Below are positions 39,759 through 50,030 of a stretch of 64,000 bases of DNA, in pieces. The notes below the pieces were generated by a model. That model was not told the DNA's origin. It searched no databases and saw only the letters and a program-made list of their open reading frames with translations. The stretch spans positions 1,984,001 through 2,048,000 of the forward strand of contig AP014719.1 in the NCBI GenBank assembly GCA_001549895.1, in the 5' to 3' direction. Position numbers and translations under genes: made by a program. Each line of letters begins with the position of its first letter. Within the stretch, counting starts at the first letter, position 1. Origin of the DNA: Arthrobacter sp. Hiyo8. Lineage in GTDB: Bacteria; Actinomycetota; Actinomycetes; Actinomycetales; Micrococcaceae.

Positions 39759-41267
39759 TCAGGGCCGGTCCGCCGTCGTCACGCCGATCACCAAGAGCAC
39801 CACATTGAGCACGACGGCGGGCGTCACCAAAACCTCCGGCGCGTTGAACAGCATGCCCAAGGCCAAAGGCGCCAGGGCGAAGAGGCACAGCACGTAGCCC
39901 CGGATCCTGGTTCCAAGCATGGCGGGTCCGCTCCGCCCAAGCTGCATCAGGTACACGAGCTTGGTCAGGTCTTCCTGCTGGCGGAAGGCTCGTCGCAGCA
40001 TCCCCGCGCCCAAACCGCCTCCCGCCGCCGCACCCAGGACGAGGAGCTCCACCCGGAAGCCGCCCGCCAGCACGAAAAATCCGGCAGCCGCCGTCGTCCA
40101 CAAACCCATCAGCATGACCGGCAGCGCGACGTGGACCCAGCGCGAAGCTGTCCTCGAAATCGGGAGGAGGGCGTCGAGGCTGGGGGCCATGCGCAATTGC
40201 CAAAGGGCCCTGCCGCCGCTGTGGACGAGAAGATCGCCGCGGCAAGCAGCACCGGAAGCAGGATGACGGGTGAATCGAACGTCCGGACCAGCCGGTCAAG
40301 GGAACGACGGCGAGACCCAGGCCCCAGCGCCACAGCCGGCCGGGTTGCCGGGCGAGCACAGTTGCCTCCGCGTGGAAGAGCGCGCCTGCTGCGGTGCTGG
40401 GCGTGCCGGGGAGCTTGACCCGGCTCCGTTTGCCGCCGCTGGAAAGCGAGGCACTGAGTTCCCCGGTGTCCATGAGCGTCAGTGCAGCCTGAACATGTCC
40501 CCTCGCGGACCCGGCTTTGAGCAGCGATGTCGTGCGGACGCTGGAAAGCTTGTTCCGCATCCCGAGCGCCGCCGCAACCAAAGCGACAGCAGGGGCGACG
40601 GCGAAGATCCAGTTCCCCTGCAGCGTCCCGAACAGCATCGCGCCGAGTGCGGCCGAAGCAGCCGCCAACAGCCAGTTCATCGGCCTACCTTGCCCGGCCG
40701 CCGCCCCTGAACGCGTCTGGGCGAACGCGGCCAGCGCGAGAATAGCGGCACCTGTCAATGCCCCTGCCAGGACCCGTCCGGCAAACACCATCGCGTTCGA
40801 ACGGCTGATGACTGCTACCGGAATGGTGGCGAGGGCTCCGACGACGGCGGCAGCCGAGACTGCGCGACGCAATCCTCGGGCTAGAAGCGGCTCGCGGTCG
40901 ATAGCCAGCGAGTACCACCAGTGCCGCTGATTCGCCGTGATGGCGAGTGGCCGAGCCTGCCCGCCACCCAATAGGCCGCGAGGCCCAAGAGCCCGAACCC
41001 AACCACCAGGCCGTATTCAACGGGGACCACGCCGTAGCCGACCGAAATCAGGTGGCCGCCGAAGCCATGCTCCGCTGCGGCAGTGAGCCCGTTGAGGAGG
41101 CCAATCGCGTAAATCAGGCCGACGCCGAACGTCAGGAACTGGATGTACAGTTCGTTGAGCCTGGAAAGCAAGGACTGGCCCCGCGGGCGAATCACCTTTC
41201 GAGTGGCACGCTCCGGGTCGAAATCCACGAACTCCGGCTGCGCTACGGCAGCAGTGGACATGCTCAC
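39759..41267 (-). CDS. ABC transporter membrane subunit, large, partner of the adjacent ATPase
   Basis: About 503 residues from GTG 41267, with roughly ten or more membrane segments (NELYIQFLTFGVGLIYAIG, VEYGLVVGFGLLGLAAYWVA, and later ones). The first about 30 residues are soluble. Frameshifts occur near 40940, 40310 and 40190. The start overlaps the ATPase stop as GTGA, so the two are translationally coupled. It resembles actinobacterial ABC-2-like exporter permeases, which have poor sequence conservation. Substrate is unknown. Confidence 0.7.
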
Positions 41268-41949
41268 CGGCGAATCCTTGCCACAGCCTCGTCCGTACTA
41301 ACCACGCGCGCACCGCCGTCGTCGACTATTACCGCCCGGGTGCACGCCGCTTGGGCGACGTCCGCATCGTGCGTGACCATGACGACGGCGGCACTCTTCC
41401 TGGCAGTCCGGGCGATCCGCTGCGCAAGCAGGCCGCGCATGCGGGTATCGAGCCGCTGCTCCGGTTCGTCCAGGACAAGCAGTTCGAAGGGCCGGATGAA
41501 TGCCGAGGCGAGGAGGAGTTTGCGGCGCTGTCCGGAGGAAAGCTGATCGGGAAAGGCATCGGCGGCGGTTTGAAGCTCGAAGAAGCCGATCTCTTCCTCC
41601 ACAGCCCCGTCGGGGTTGGCGAGGCCATGCCCACGGGCCACGAAGGAAAGGTGCTCACGGACCGTGAGTGAATCGAAGTAGGCATCCTCATCCAGCAGCA
41701 CCGAGACCTTGCTGCGGAAGAGGGCCGAGCGGTCGTCCGGCATCAAGCCAAGAACGTGAGCATCGCCCTCAATGGCGGCCTGGGCGCCAATCATCGTGCG
41801 CAGCAGGGTGGACTTGCCGGCACCGTTTTCGCCACCATCCCGAGCACTTGCCCGGAGAAAACCTCGACGTCGAGCGGCCCGCACACAGCATGCTCGCCAT
41901 AGCCTGCAACAAGATTCTCGGCCGTCAGAACGGCGCTTCCCAGCTTCAT
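41264..41949 (-). CDS. ABC transporter ATP-binding protein
   Basis: About 228 residues from ATG 41949 (MKLGSAVLTAENLVAGYG). Walker A reads GENGAGKSTLLR after restoring one G at 41832-41833. The signature is LSSGQRRKLLLA, and Walker B is FELLVLDEPEQRLD, followed by the H-loop VMVTHDADVAQ. It is the first gene of a two-gene operon with the membrane subunit. The order and the small size suggest an exporter rather than an importer. Repeat cluster D lies directly upstream. Confidence 0.88.
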
Positions 41950-41990
41950 CCTCTGAAACTACCGGACTTCCCTGCGGTTCCCCTGAGCCG

Positions 41991-42119
41991 ACGGCCGGAC
42001 GCCCGCTCACATATATCGCGTCCCGGCCCGACGCCCGCTCACATAAATGCCGTCCCGGCCCGACGCTCGCTCACATAAATCGCGTCCCGGCCGGACGCCC
42101 GCTCACATAAATGCCATCC
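41991..42119. repeat. 32-bp phased repeat, cluster D (four leftward units)
   Basis: GCTCAC cores lie at 42005, 42037, 42069 and 42101, exactly 32 bp apart, all pointing left. Units share ATCGCGTCCCGGCC or ATGCCGTCCCGGCC, with the core either GCCCGCTCAC or GCTCGCTCAC. It occupies the gap between the ABC ATPase start and the VUT gene end. Cluster E, rightward, sits on the other side of the VUT gene. Confidence 0.95.
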
Positions 42120-42131
42120 CGGATTTCCTGC

Positions 42132-42847
42132 TCAGGCCCAGTAGCTGGGCTCGCGCTTCTTGATCCAGCCAATGACCAAGGACGTCACCGGCACGAGGAT
42201 GTACTGGACGCCGACCTTGTACACGAAGCCAACCAGCACGTAGTTGACGAAGCTTCCGAAGTCCGTAATGCCAATGACCGACGCCGCGATGCTGCAGAAG
42301 ATAAGCGTGTCCACGAATTCGCCGACCCCGGACGAGCCCATGAGCCGGGCCCAGAGAGTTCTCTCACCCGAACGGGCTTTCATCTTCACCAGGATCAGGG
42401 AGTTGATTGTCTGGCCGGCCAGGAATGCGAGAAGGGAAGCAAGGACGATCTGGGGAACCGGCCCAGTGCGCCTTCGATGGCGGCCTGCTTGGCGTTGCCA
42501 TAGTCGTCATTGAAACCCGGCAGCGCGATGATGATCCAGTAGCAGAGCGATGCGAATGCTGACAGCGCGAACGAGGTGATGATCGCTTTGCGGGCAACCT
42601 TGAATCCATAGATCTCGCTCATGACATCGCCAAGAATGTAGGCAAGCGGGAAGAGGAAGAATCCGCCATCGGTGATGATCGGACCGAAGACGACGCCTTT
42701 GGCAGCGCCGATATTGGACAGGATCAGCACGACGGCCATGCATGCCAGCATGATGCCAAAGTACGGGGAGCCTATCGACGCGAAGCGCGGCGCGGGTTTA
42801 CTGAGGGTCTGGGATTCTGGTGCTGACGTCATAGCTTGTCCGTTCAT
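42132..42847 (-). CDS. yhhQ: Queuosine precursor transporter, YhhQ/VUT family
   Basis: About 238 residues; ATG 42847 or 42832. Six helices are expected and visible, for example GIMLACMAVVLILSNIGAAK and FFLFPLAYILGDVMSEIYG. The conserved GDVMSEIYG and SSGVGEFVDTLIF blocks define the family. One frameshift near 42465 joins EGALG to PVPQIVLASLLAFLAGQT. Members import queuine, preQ0 or preQ1; with tgt at 38345 this suggests salvage rather than synthesis. It is flanked by repeat clusters D and E. Confidence 0.9.
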
Positions 42848-43000
42848 AGTGGTTCGCGCAGGCGGCTGGAGTAAGCACGGCGCCCGCTGTATTAGCACTG
42901 GTGGTGGACCCGCCTGCAAAACCGCGGAGCCTCCCCCATTCTCGCATCGGGGAATCGAGAATTGTCAGGCAAACTCGCCACCGCCGACGACGCGTGTCAC

Positions 43001-43117
43001 CCCAGGTGAGCGAGCGTCCGGCCCAAACCCGACATAGGTGAGCGAGGGTCCGGCCCAAACCCAACATAAGCGAGCGAGCGTCCGGCCCAAACCCAACATA
43101 AGCGAGCGAGCGTCGGG
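43001..43117. repeat. 32-bp phased repeat, cluster E (four rightward units)
   Basis: GAGCGAG cores lie at 43008, 43040, 43072 and 43104, exactly 32 bp apart, all pointing right. Units share CCGGCCCAAACCC and end in ACATA. In two units GTGAGC is replaced by GCGAGC. The remainder of the gap 42848-43222 has no gene or structure I recognise. Confidence 0.95.
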
Positions 43118-43222
43118 GTCGCCCGGACCCGTTCGATCCCCTCTGGCGGGCGGCGCGGGGTACGGCAAGCTTGGTCGAAGACCAGCAGAGCGGCGGGATA
43201 CGGAACGGAGCGAGGGACGCAC

Positions 43223-43586
43223 ATGGCAGGGAACTTTGACACGGTGGACGACTACATCGCGGCGCAACCCGGCGAGGTGCAACCCATCCTTCACGAGGTC
43301 CGACGGCGGGCCTGGCAGCAGTGCCCGGAGCCGCGGACAGGATCAGTTACGGGATCCCCACCATCACGCTCGACGGCCACTACGTCGTGTATTTCGCGGC
43401 GTGGAAGCACCACATTTCCGTCTATCCAGTGCCCGACGGCGGCGAGGACTTCGAGCGCGAAATCGCCCCGTTCCGGGCGGCCAAGGGGACGTTGAAATTC
43501 CCCTCGGGAAGCCTATGCCGTACGAGATCATCGAAGAGGTGGCGACGCTGCTGTCTGAGCGCGAGAGGCGACGGGGCGGGTACTGA
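43223..43586 (+). CDS. DUF1801 protein
   Basis: About 121 residues. MAGNFDTVDDYIAAQPGEVQ, then DRISYGIPTITLDGHYVVYF and KHHISVYPVPDG, match DUF1801, a family related to small iron-chaperone-like proteins. Two deletions (near 43320 and 43515) split it; the last part reads KPMPYEIIEEVATLLSERE. The reading frames overlap neatly when joined. Function is not established. Confidence 0.8.
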
Positions 43587-43617
43587 CAATCGGCCTGGGC
43601 AGGGGTACGGTACAGCC

Positions 43618-44151
43618 ATGCGCCGCGATGAGCTCGAGCACGCCATCCGGGCCGCCACGGATATCATCCACGGCGACCGGGTAATCGTGATCGGCAGCCA
43701 GTCAATTCTGGGATCGTTCACGGAGGACCAATTACCTGCCACGATCACTATGTCGGATGCCGTCGACATCGCGCCGTTTTCCGACGACGACGCCGGCACG
43801 CTCGCGGACAGCATCGATTCTGCCCTTGGCGAGTGGTCGCCTTTCCACAAGGAGTTCGGGTTCTATGTCCAGGCGGCCGAAAGGGAGACCGCGGTGCTCC
43901 CCGACGACTGGGAGTACCGCCTGGTCGGCGTGCGCAATGAGCGGACCCGAAACAGCACCGGGCTTTGCCTGGACCCTTACGATCTCTGCGCGGCGAAGCT
44001 CATTGCTGCACGCCCCAAAGACCACGCGTTCGTTCTTGCACTCATCGAGTCATCCCTCATCGAGCGCGTCCGGCTCGTGGACAGAATCAGGCTGATAGAC
44101 CCATCCGAGCCTCGACGGGATGCGGCTTTGTCTTGGGCCATGTCCGTTTGA
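43618..44151 (+). CDS. Nucleotidyltransferase-fold protein, DUF6036-like
   Basis: 177 intact residues. RVIVIGSQSILGSFTEDQLP begins with a GSQ-type nucleotidyltransferase motif, and ATITMSDAVDIAPFSDDDAG holds the partner acidic residues. LCLDPYDLCAAKLIAARPKD and a helical tail follow. This resembles DUF6036 nucleotidyltransferase-like proteins, some of which act in toxin-antitoxin systems. No partner toxin is seen next to it, so I do not assign that role. Confidence 0.7.
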   Translation: MRRDELEHAIRAATDIIHGDRVIVIGSQSILGSFTEDQLPATITMSDAVDIAPFSDDDAGTLADSIDSALGEWSPFHKEFGFYVQAAERETAVLPDDWEYRLVGVRNERTRNSTGLCLDPYDLCAAKLIAARPKDHAFVLALIESSLIERVRLVDRIRLIDPSEPRRDAALSWAMSV

Positions 44152-44198
44152 CCCGGCCCGGCCGGCCCGAACCCGTCCGAAACCGAAGGAGCTAGGTA

Positions 44199-44790
44199 AT
44201 GACCAAGGTAGTGGCGTTCATGTCGATGTCCCTCGACGGCTACGTGGCGGATCTCGAGGACGGCGTTGACGAGGTCTTCGACTGGTACTTCGCCGGCGAC
44301 GTCGACGTCCCTACCTTCAACCCGGGCTTCACGTTCCATGTTTCCGAAGCGAGCGCTGAACACCTACGGGCTTTGATGGGCGAGGTAGGCGCGATGCTCA
44401 CCGGGAGACGCACCTCCGACCGCGCCGACGCTTGGGCGGCCAGCACCCGTTCGGCGTGCCTGCGTATGTGGTGACGCATCAGATGCCGGAGGGGTGGCCC
44501 CGCCCCGACACGGCGGTGCATTTCGTCACCGACGGCCTGGAAAGCGCCGTCGCGCAGGCAAAGGCCGCTGCCGGCGACAAGATCGTCGGCATGCACGGGC
44601 CGGACACCATTCGGCAGTGCCTCGATGCCGGCCTGCTGGACGAAATCCGCGTCGATCTGGTTCCGCTGCTGCTCGGATCCGGTATCCGGATGTTCGACCG
44701 CGTTGGGAACGCGCCGCTCACTTTGGCAACCCGACCGTCGTCGAGGGTGTGGGTGTCACGCACTTGAGCTACCCGGTCCTCAAGGAGTAG
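44199..44790 (+). CDS. Dihydrofolate reductase-like protein (RibD C-terminal family)
   Basis: About 197 residues. MTKVVAFMSMSLDGYVAD is the family's first strand with the SLDG motif. MLTGRRTS and FVTDGLESAVAQAKAAAGDK then IVGMHGPDTIRQCLDAGLLD follow, with VPLLLGSGIRMFD. Two deletions (near 44435 and 44720) move the frame. It probably reduces a pterin or flavin-like substrate with NADPH. It follows the nucleotidyltransferase gene by 47 bp. Confidence 0.85.
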
Positions 44791-44812
44791 ACCCCAAACG
44801 TGCCGCACGAAA

Positions 44813-46323
44813 CTACCCCGAGTGCGCCTCCAGGAACGCGTACACCTCAGTCTCGTCGACGCCGGGGAACGCGCCCGGCGGCATGGCGGCCAGCAGGTGC
44901 GAGTGGGCGCGGGCGGACGGCCAGGCGTTGCCTGCCCAGGATGAAGCCAACGACGCCGGCGGGCGCTTGCAGCAGTTCGGGTCCGGACACGTCGAGGTAG
45001 CCCGCGCCGTCGTCTCCCTCCCGCGGAACCACTTCACGTGCTGGTACGGCACGCCGATGCTGAGCGAGAACTCGCCAGCCGCGGAACGCTCCGTGCGTGC
45101 CGTGCACCAGTAGGTGCCGGAGACGGTATCGGTGTACTGGCTGTAGGCGCTGAACTTGTCCGGAACGTCGAACACGGCACGCGAAGTCCAGGCTTTGCAC
45201 GCCGGTTGGCCCTCAATGGCGCCGGTATGGTCCTGGGGGAAGGCCACGCCGTCGTTCTCGTAGGCCTTGTAGATGATGCCGCTCTGGTGTGTCTTCTGGA
45301 AGTGGGTGGTGATGCCCAGGTGTTTCGTCGCGAGGTTGGTGAAGCGGTGTGCAGCGGTTTCGTAGGAGACGGCGAATGCGTCGCGGATGTCCTCCACCGC
45401 GATCTCCTTGGCGGCCTTCGCCTTCTGCAGGAACTCCAGGGTGGCGTTCTCGGGCAGGAGGAGAGCCGCGGCGAAGTAGTTCGTCGCGACCCGCTGGGCC
45501 AGGAAGTCGCCGTAGTTCTTGGGTGTCTCGTGGCCCAGGACGTAGTGTCCCAGGGCCTGCAGGAGGACCGAGCGGGGATCGTGGTCCTGCCGTTGGCTCT
45601 GCGTGAGATAAATTCGGTGATTCTTTAGATCGGTCACTGAACGGGTGGAATGGGGCAGGTCGCCCACGTGGTGGAGCGTGAATCCGAGGTGGTCCGCGAT
45701 GTCCGCAATGACGTGCTGGCTCAAGGGCCCGGTCGTGTATCCAACGCCTTTGAGGACCTTCTGCGCCTCGGCCTCGTACTCCGGAAAATAGTTGCCGCGC
45801 TCGCGCATCATGGCACGCAGTTCGCCGTTCGCCCGGCGAGCCTCTTCCGGCGTCGCGACCTGCTCGTTGAGCTTGCGTTCAAGCTCCTGCAGGAGGCCCA
45901 CTTGCGACTCGAGAACATCGAGTGGAAGCCGCGAGCTGACACGGATTTTCGGCAGGTTCAACGACTCGTACAGGGGCCCGCGCTGGTACCGTTCGAGCTC
46001 GATTTCCAGGCCGCCCGGCGGCTGGGCGGCTCCGCTCCGAGCAGCTGTTCGATGCCGACATTCAGTGCCGCCGCGAGCTGCTTCAGCAGGCCAAGTTTGG
46101 GCTCGCGCTTGCCGTTCTCAATGAGGCTCAGCTGGCTCGGGGCGGTCCCGACGGCGGCACTCACGTCGTCGAGGGTCAGTCCGGCCTGCTTGCGCAGATA
46201 CCGCACGCGGCGGCCCAGGCTGATGACGTCCAGTTCGGCGGTGGAAGCGGACGACGACGGCGGCGGTACTTCGCGGTTCCAGCTCACAGGTGGCATTTCT
46301 TGAGGATACGCGAAGAAGTGCAT
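44813..46323 (-). CDS. ramB: RamB-type regulator of acetate and glyoxylate metabolism (XRE HTH, IrrE-like and DUF2083 domains)
   Basis: About 503 residues. The HTH is LGRRVRYLRKQAGLTLDDVS with TAPSQLSLIENGKREPKL. A middle IrrE/DUF955-like region has LLQALGHYVLGHETP, and a C-terminal Cys-containing region has TCPDPNCC. One frameshift near 45985 joins the HTH part to SLNLPKIRVSSRLPL. RamB in Corynebacterium represses aceA and aceB, and here it is divergent from aceA. Start choice (46323 or 46296) is uncertain. Its role here is inferred by homology and position. Confidence 0.82.
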
Positions 46324-46478
46324 TTCTTTCCATGGTTTTTATCTAGAAAGCCTCTTGGAAGTGCTGAAAAGTAATAACCACGAAGTCCCGGTCGATCTGA
46401 AATGCAAAGGCGCAGCGAAGATCGGCCGGGGCGACATACACAGCAAAACGCCAAAGTAGCGTCAAAGGAGACAGAACA
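46324..46478. promoter_or_regulatory. Divergent ramB-aceA control region
   Basis: A 155-bp gap between divergent genes must hold both promoters. AAATGCAAAGG and CAAAACGCCAAAG resemble the AAA-TTTGCAAA-type motif described for RamB, but the match is loose. CAAAGGAGACAG is the aceA ribosome site. Confidence 0.4.
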
Positions 46479-47813
46479 ATGACCGCAGCATTTGAACCAG
46501 GGCAGCCCACCTCCGCTCAGCAGCAGGCCGCCGCACTGGAGCTCGAATGGGCTGCCAACCCGCGTTGGGAAGGCGTCACCCGCGATTACTCGGCCACCGA
46601 CGTCGTCCGCCTCCGCGGCCGCGTCTCCGAAGAACACACCCTGGCCAGGCGCGGCTCCGAGAAGCTGTGGAAGCAGCTCACGGAAGAGGCTAAGACCGGC
46701 GGATACACCAACGCCCTCGGTGCGCTGACCGGCAACCAGGCGGTGCAGCAGGTCAAGGCCGGGCTGCGGGCCATCTACCTTTCCGGATGGCAGGTCGCGG
46801 CCGACGCCAACAACTCCGGCCACACCTACCCGGACCAGTCGCTGTACCCGGCGAACTCGGTCCCCACCGTCGTCCGCCGCATCAACAACGCCCTGCTCCG
46901 CGCCGACCAGATCGAATTCTCCGAAGGCATCCAGACCGTCGAAGACTGGCTGGTCCCGATCGTCGCCGACGCCGAAGCCGGTTTCGGCGGCCCGCTGAAC
47001 GCCTACGAGCTCATGAAATCCATGATCCAGGCCGGCGCCGCAGGCGTGCACTGGGAAGACCAGCTCGCATCCGAAAAGAAATGCGGCCACCTCGGCGGCA
47101 AGGTGCTCATCCCCACCCAGCAGCACGTCCGGACCCTGAACGCCGCCCGCCTCGCGGCCGACGTCGCCGGCACCCCGTCGGTGATCATCGCCCGTACCGA
47201 CGCCGAGGCAGCCACCCTGATCACCTCCGACGTCGACGAGCGCGACCAGGAATTCATCCTCCGCGAAGGGGGACAGCCGGTCCGTACCGCCGAGGGCTTC
47301 TACAAGGTCCGCAACGGCATCGAACCCTGCATCGCCCGCGCCAAGGCCTACGCCCCCTATTCGGACCTCATCTGGATGGAAACGGGCACCCCGGACCTCG
47401 AACTCGCCCGCAAGTTCGCCGAGTCCGTCAAGGCCGACTTCCCGGACCAGATGCTCTCCTACAACTGCTCCCCGTCGTTCAACTGGCGCAAGCACCTGGA
47501 CGACGCAACCATCGCGAAGTTCCAGCGCGAACTCGGCGCCATGGGCTTCACCTTCCAGTTCATCACCCTGGCCGGCTTCCACGCCCTGAACTACTCGATG
47601 TTCGACCTCGCCCACGGCTACGCCCGCGAAGGCATGAGCGCCTACGTCGAACTCCAGGAAAAGGAATTCGCCTCCGAGTCCCGCGGCTACACCGCAACCA
47701 AGCACCAGCGCGAAGTCGGCACCGGCTACTTCGACGACATCGCTACCGCGCTCAACCCGAACGCATCCACCCTGGCCCTGGTGGGATCCACCGAAGAAGG
47801 CCAGTTCCACTAA
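46479..47813 (+). CDS. aceA: Isocitrate lyase
   Basis: 444 intact residues. It splits isocitrate to succinate and glyoxylate. [40 protein letters not shown] with the catalytic Cys of KKCGHLGGK, and [14 protein letters not shown] are present. [13 protein letters not shown] and [19 protein letters not shown] complete the family blocks. Length is normal for the short bacterial form. The aceB gene follows in the same direction, and ramB is divergent upstream. Confidence 0.97.
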   Translation: MTAAFEPGQPTSAQQQAAALELEWAANPRWEGVTRDYSATDVVRLRGRVSEEHTLARRGSEKLWKQLTEEAKTGGYTNALGALTGNQAVQQVKAGLRAIYLSGWQVAADANNSGHTYPDQSLYPANSVPTVVRRINNALLRADQIEFSEGIQTVEDWLVPIVADAEAGFGGPLNAYELMKSMIQAGAAGVHWEDQLASEKKCGHLGGKVLIPTQQHVRTLNAARLAADVAGTPSVIIARTDAEAATLITSDVDERDQEFILREGGQPVRTAEGFYKVRNGIEPCIARAKAYAPYSDLIWMETGTPDLELARKFAESVKADFPDQMLSYNCSPSFNWRKHLDDATIAKFQRELGAMGFTFQFITLAGFHALNYSMFDLAHGYAREGMSAYVELQEKEFASESRGYTATKHQREVGTGYFDDIATALNPNASTLALVGSTEEGQFH

Positions 47814-47871
47814 CCTCCCGACGGCGGGCCGCTGCCCCAGCGGTGCGGCCGACAAAGGCAATCCTCCGCGT

Positions 47872-48090
47872 GCTATTCCCCATCCCCGTCCTGTGGCCTC
47901 GCAAAGCTCGGCCGAGGACGGGACAGGGCCCCTTTTACGCACGCTTCCGGATCACCTTCGCCGACCTTGCGGCGCTTGGCGACTGGCGCACGAGGCCGAA
48001 GAGTCCGGTATTGCGGCAGCCTGCGTAAAAGGGGCCCGTTTCCGGGTCCGTCCTCGCTCAGCGAGGTCGGACCCGGAAACGGGGAATAGC
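47872..48090. repeat. Large nested palindromic region between aceA and aceB
   Basis: Several perfect inverted repeats interleave. GCTATTCCCC (47872-47881) pairs with 48081-48090. CCCGTCCT (47885-47892) pairs with 47915-47922. GGGCCCCTTTTACGCA (47926-47941) pairs with 48022-48037. CCCGTTTCCGGGTCCG (48035-48050) pairs with 48068-48083, around an inner CCTCGCT/AGCGAGG stem. Not all can form at once, so alternative folds are possible. The gap 47814-48190 has no gene. Confidence 0.85.
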
Positions 48091-48190
48091 AGGCAGAGCA
48101 ATGCCGGTCCGAAGGCCGGAGCCAGCCACGCACCGTATCGAACCCAGCTAGGCCCGCCGTCGAACATTGCTTCTCTGAGGAGAGATTGAG

Positions 48191-49838
48191 ATGAACAGCT
48201 TCACCGACAATTACACGATCAACGGCATCACGCTGACCGCCCAGCCCATTCACCGGCAGAACGAGGTTCTTACGCCGGACGCCCTGGAATTCGTGGCAGC
48301 CCTGCACCGCGCGACGGCGGAGCGCCGCCAGGAGCTGATGCAGGCAAGGCACGCCCGCCGCGGCCAGATCGCGAGCGGACAGGATCCGCGGTTCCTCCCG
48401 GAGACGGCGGGCATCCGGAATGATCCGAACTGGCGGGTCGCTCCCCGGCACCGGGCTTGGAAGACCGACGCGTGGAGATCACCGGGCCGGTTGACCGGAA
48501 GATGACCATCAACGCGCTGAACTCCGGCGCCAAGGTGTGGCTGGCCGACATGGAAGACTCCTCCACCCCCACGTGGCGCAACGTCATCCAGGGCCAGCTG
48601 AACCTCACCGATGCCCTGGAACGCCGCATCGACTTCACCTCACCGGAGGGCAAGGAATACAAGCTCCGTGCCGCCGAAGAACTGCCCACCATCGTGGTGC
48701 GGCCCCGCGGCTGGCACCTGCCGGAGAAGCACATGCTCATCGACGGGAAGCCCGTTGCCGGTGGCGTGGTCGATTTCGGCCTGTTCTTCTTCCACAACGC
48801 CCGCCGCCTGCTGGCACAGGGCAAGGCCCGTACTTCTACCTGCCCAAGATCGAGAACCACCTCGAGGCCCGGCTCTGGAACGACATCTTCATCCTGGCCC
48901 AGGACCTGCTCGGCATCCCGCAGGGCACCATCCGCGCCACCGTGCTGATCGAAACCATCACCGCGGCGTTCGAAATGGAGGAGATCCTGTACGAGCTGCG
49001 CGATCACGCCTCGGGCCTGAACGCCGGCCGCTGGGACTACATCTTCTCCGTGATCAAGAACTTCCGCACCCGCGGGCCCCGCTTCGTGCTCCCGGACCGC
49101 GCCCAGGTCTCCATGACCCAGCCGTTCATGCGCTCCTACACCGAGCAACTGGTCCGGGCGTGCCACCGCGCGGCGCCATGGCGATCGGCGGCATGGCCGC
49201 AGCCGTTCCCAACCGCAAGGACGAGGCCGCCAACACGGCAGCGTTCGAGAAGGTCCGCGCGGACAAGACCCGCGAAGCCGGCGACGGCTTCGACGGCTCC
49301 TGGGTGGCCCACCCGGACCTGGTTCCGGTGTGCCGCGAAGTGTTCGACGGCGTACTCGGCGAGCGTCCGAACCAACTGGACCGCTCACGCGAGGACGTCA
49401 CCCCGACGACCGCGCCCTGATCGATGTCGCCTCCACCACGGGCACCATCACCGAGACCGGCATCCGGAACAACATCGAGGTGGGCATCCGCTACATCGAG
49501 TCCTGGCTGCGCGGCAACGGCGCCGTGGCCATCCACAACCTCATGGAGGACGCAGCCACGGCGGAGATCTCTCGTTCACAGCTCTGGCAGTGGATCTACT
49601 CGCACGCCATCACCGACACCGGCGAAGTCATCACCCGCGAATGGATCAACGACCTCCTGGACGAAGAGTTCGCCCGCCTGGAACGCTTCGACGACGACCG
49701 CTTCAACGATGCCCGCAGCATCTTCGACGAAGTCACCCTGGCCGAGGAGTTCCCCACCTTCCTAACCATCCGGCCTACGCCCGCTACCTCACGGAAGCCC
49801 GCGAGGAAGCCACCAAGGAAGAACTCGTGGCCGCTTGA
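48191..49838 (+). CDS. aceB: Malate synthase A
   Basis: About 550 residues; it condenses glyoxylate and acetyl-CoA to malate. ATG 48191 follows [24 protein letters not shown] and [20 protein letters not shown] are conserved; [19 protein letters not shown] and the [20 protein letters not shown] block carry active-site acids. Five single-base deletions break it (near 48445, 48830, 49170, 49405 and 49770), each shifting the frame the same way. It follows aceA on the same strand, separated by a 377-bp palindromic gap. RamB control is inferred. Confidence 0.93.
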
Positions 49839-49943
49839 ACCCGTAGATAAAGCCCCCGCCGCTGGGCTGCCTGCACTCTTCGCAACAAGTGACCCCGATG
49901 GCCGGGGAGGCAGCCCAGCGACGGAACCCCTTCATCAACACGT

Positions 49944-50000
49944 GCGAACTGGCAGCAGATGACTTTGCCGCTTGGGAACGGTCATCTGCTGCCAGTTCGC
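49944..50000. repeat. Palindromic repeat, family P2 copy 1 (perfect 20-base arms)
   Basis: Arms GCGAACTGGCAGCAGATGAC (49944-49963) and its complement (49981-50000) enclose 17 bases, followed by GCGGGGTTAA. It lies between the convergent aceB and MFS genes. Copy 2 lies at the other end of the MFS gene. A terminator function is possible but not the only reading. Confidence 0.85.
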
Positions 50001-50030
50001 GCGGGGTTAAGGGACGACGGCGGCGCGCAC

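Noticed and set aside
42848..43000. A preQ1 riboswitch before yhhQ
   Set aside because: I looked for a compact pseudoknot with an A-rich tail next to the start and found no convincing match on the minus strand.
43618..44151. Toxin-antitoxin pair with the next gene
   Set aside because: The next gene is a dihydrofolate reductase-like enzyme with its full motif set, not a toxin.
46284..47942. A 552-codon open frame antisense to aceA
   Set aside because: It is a shadow of the highly conserved aceA gene; the protein is Gly/Val/Asp-rich with no domain.
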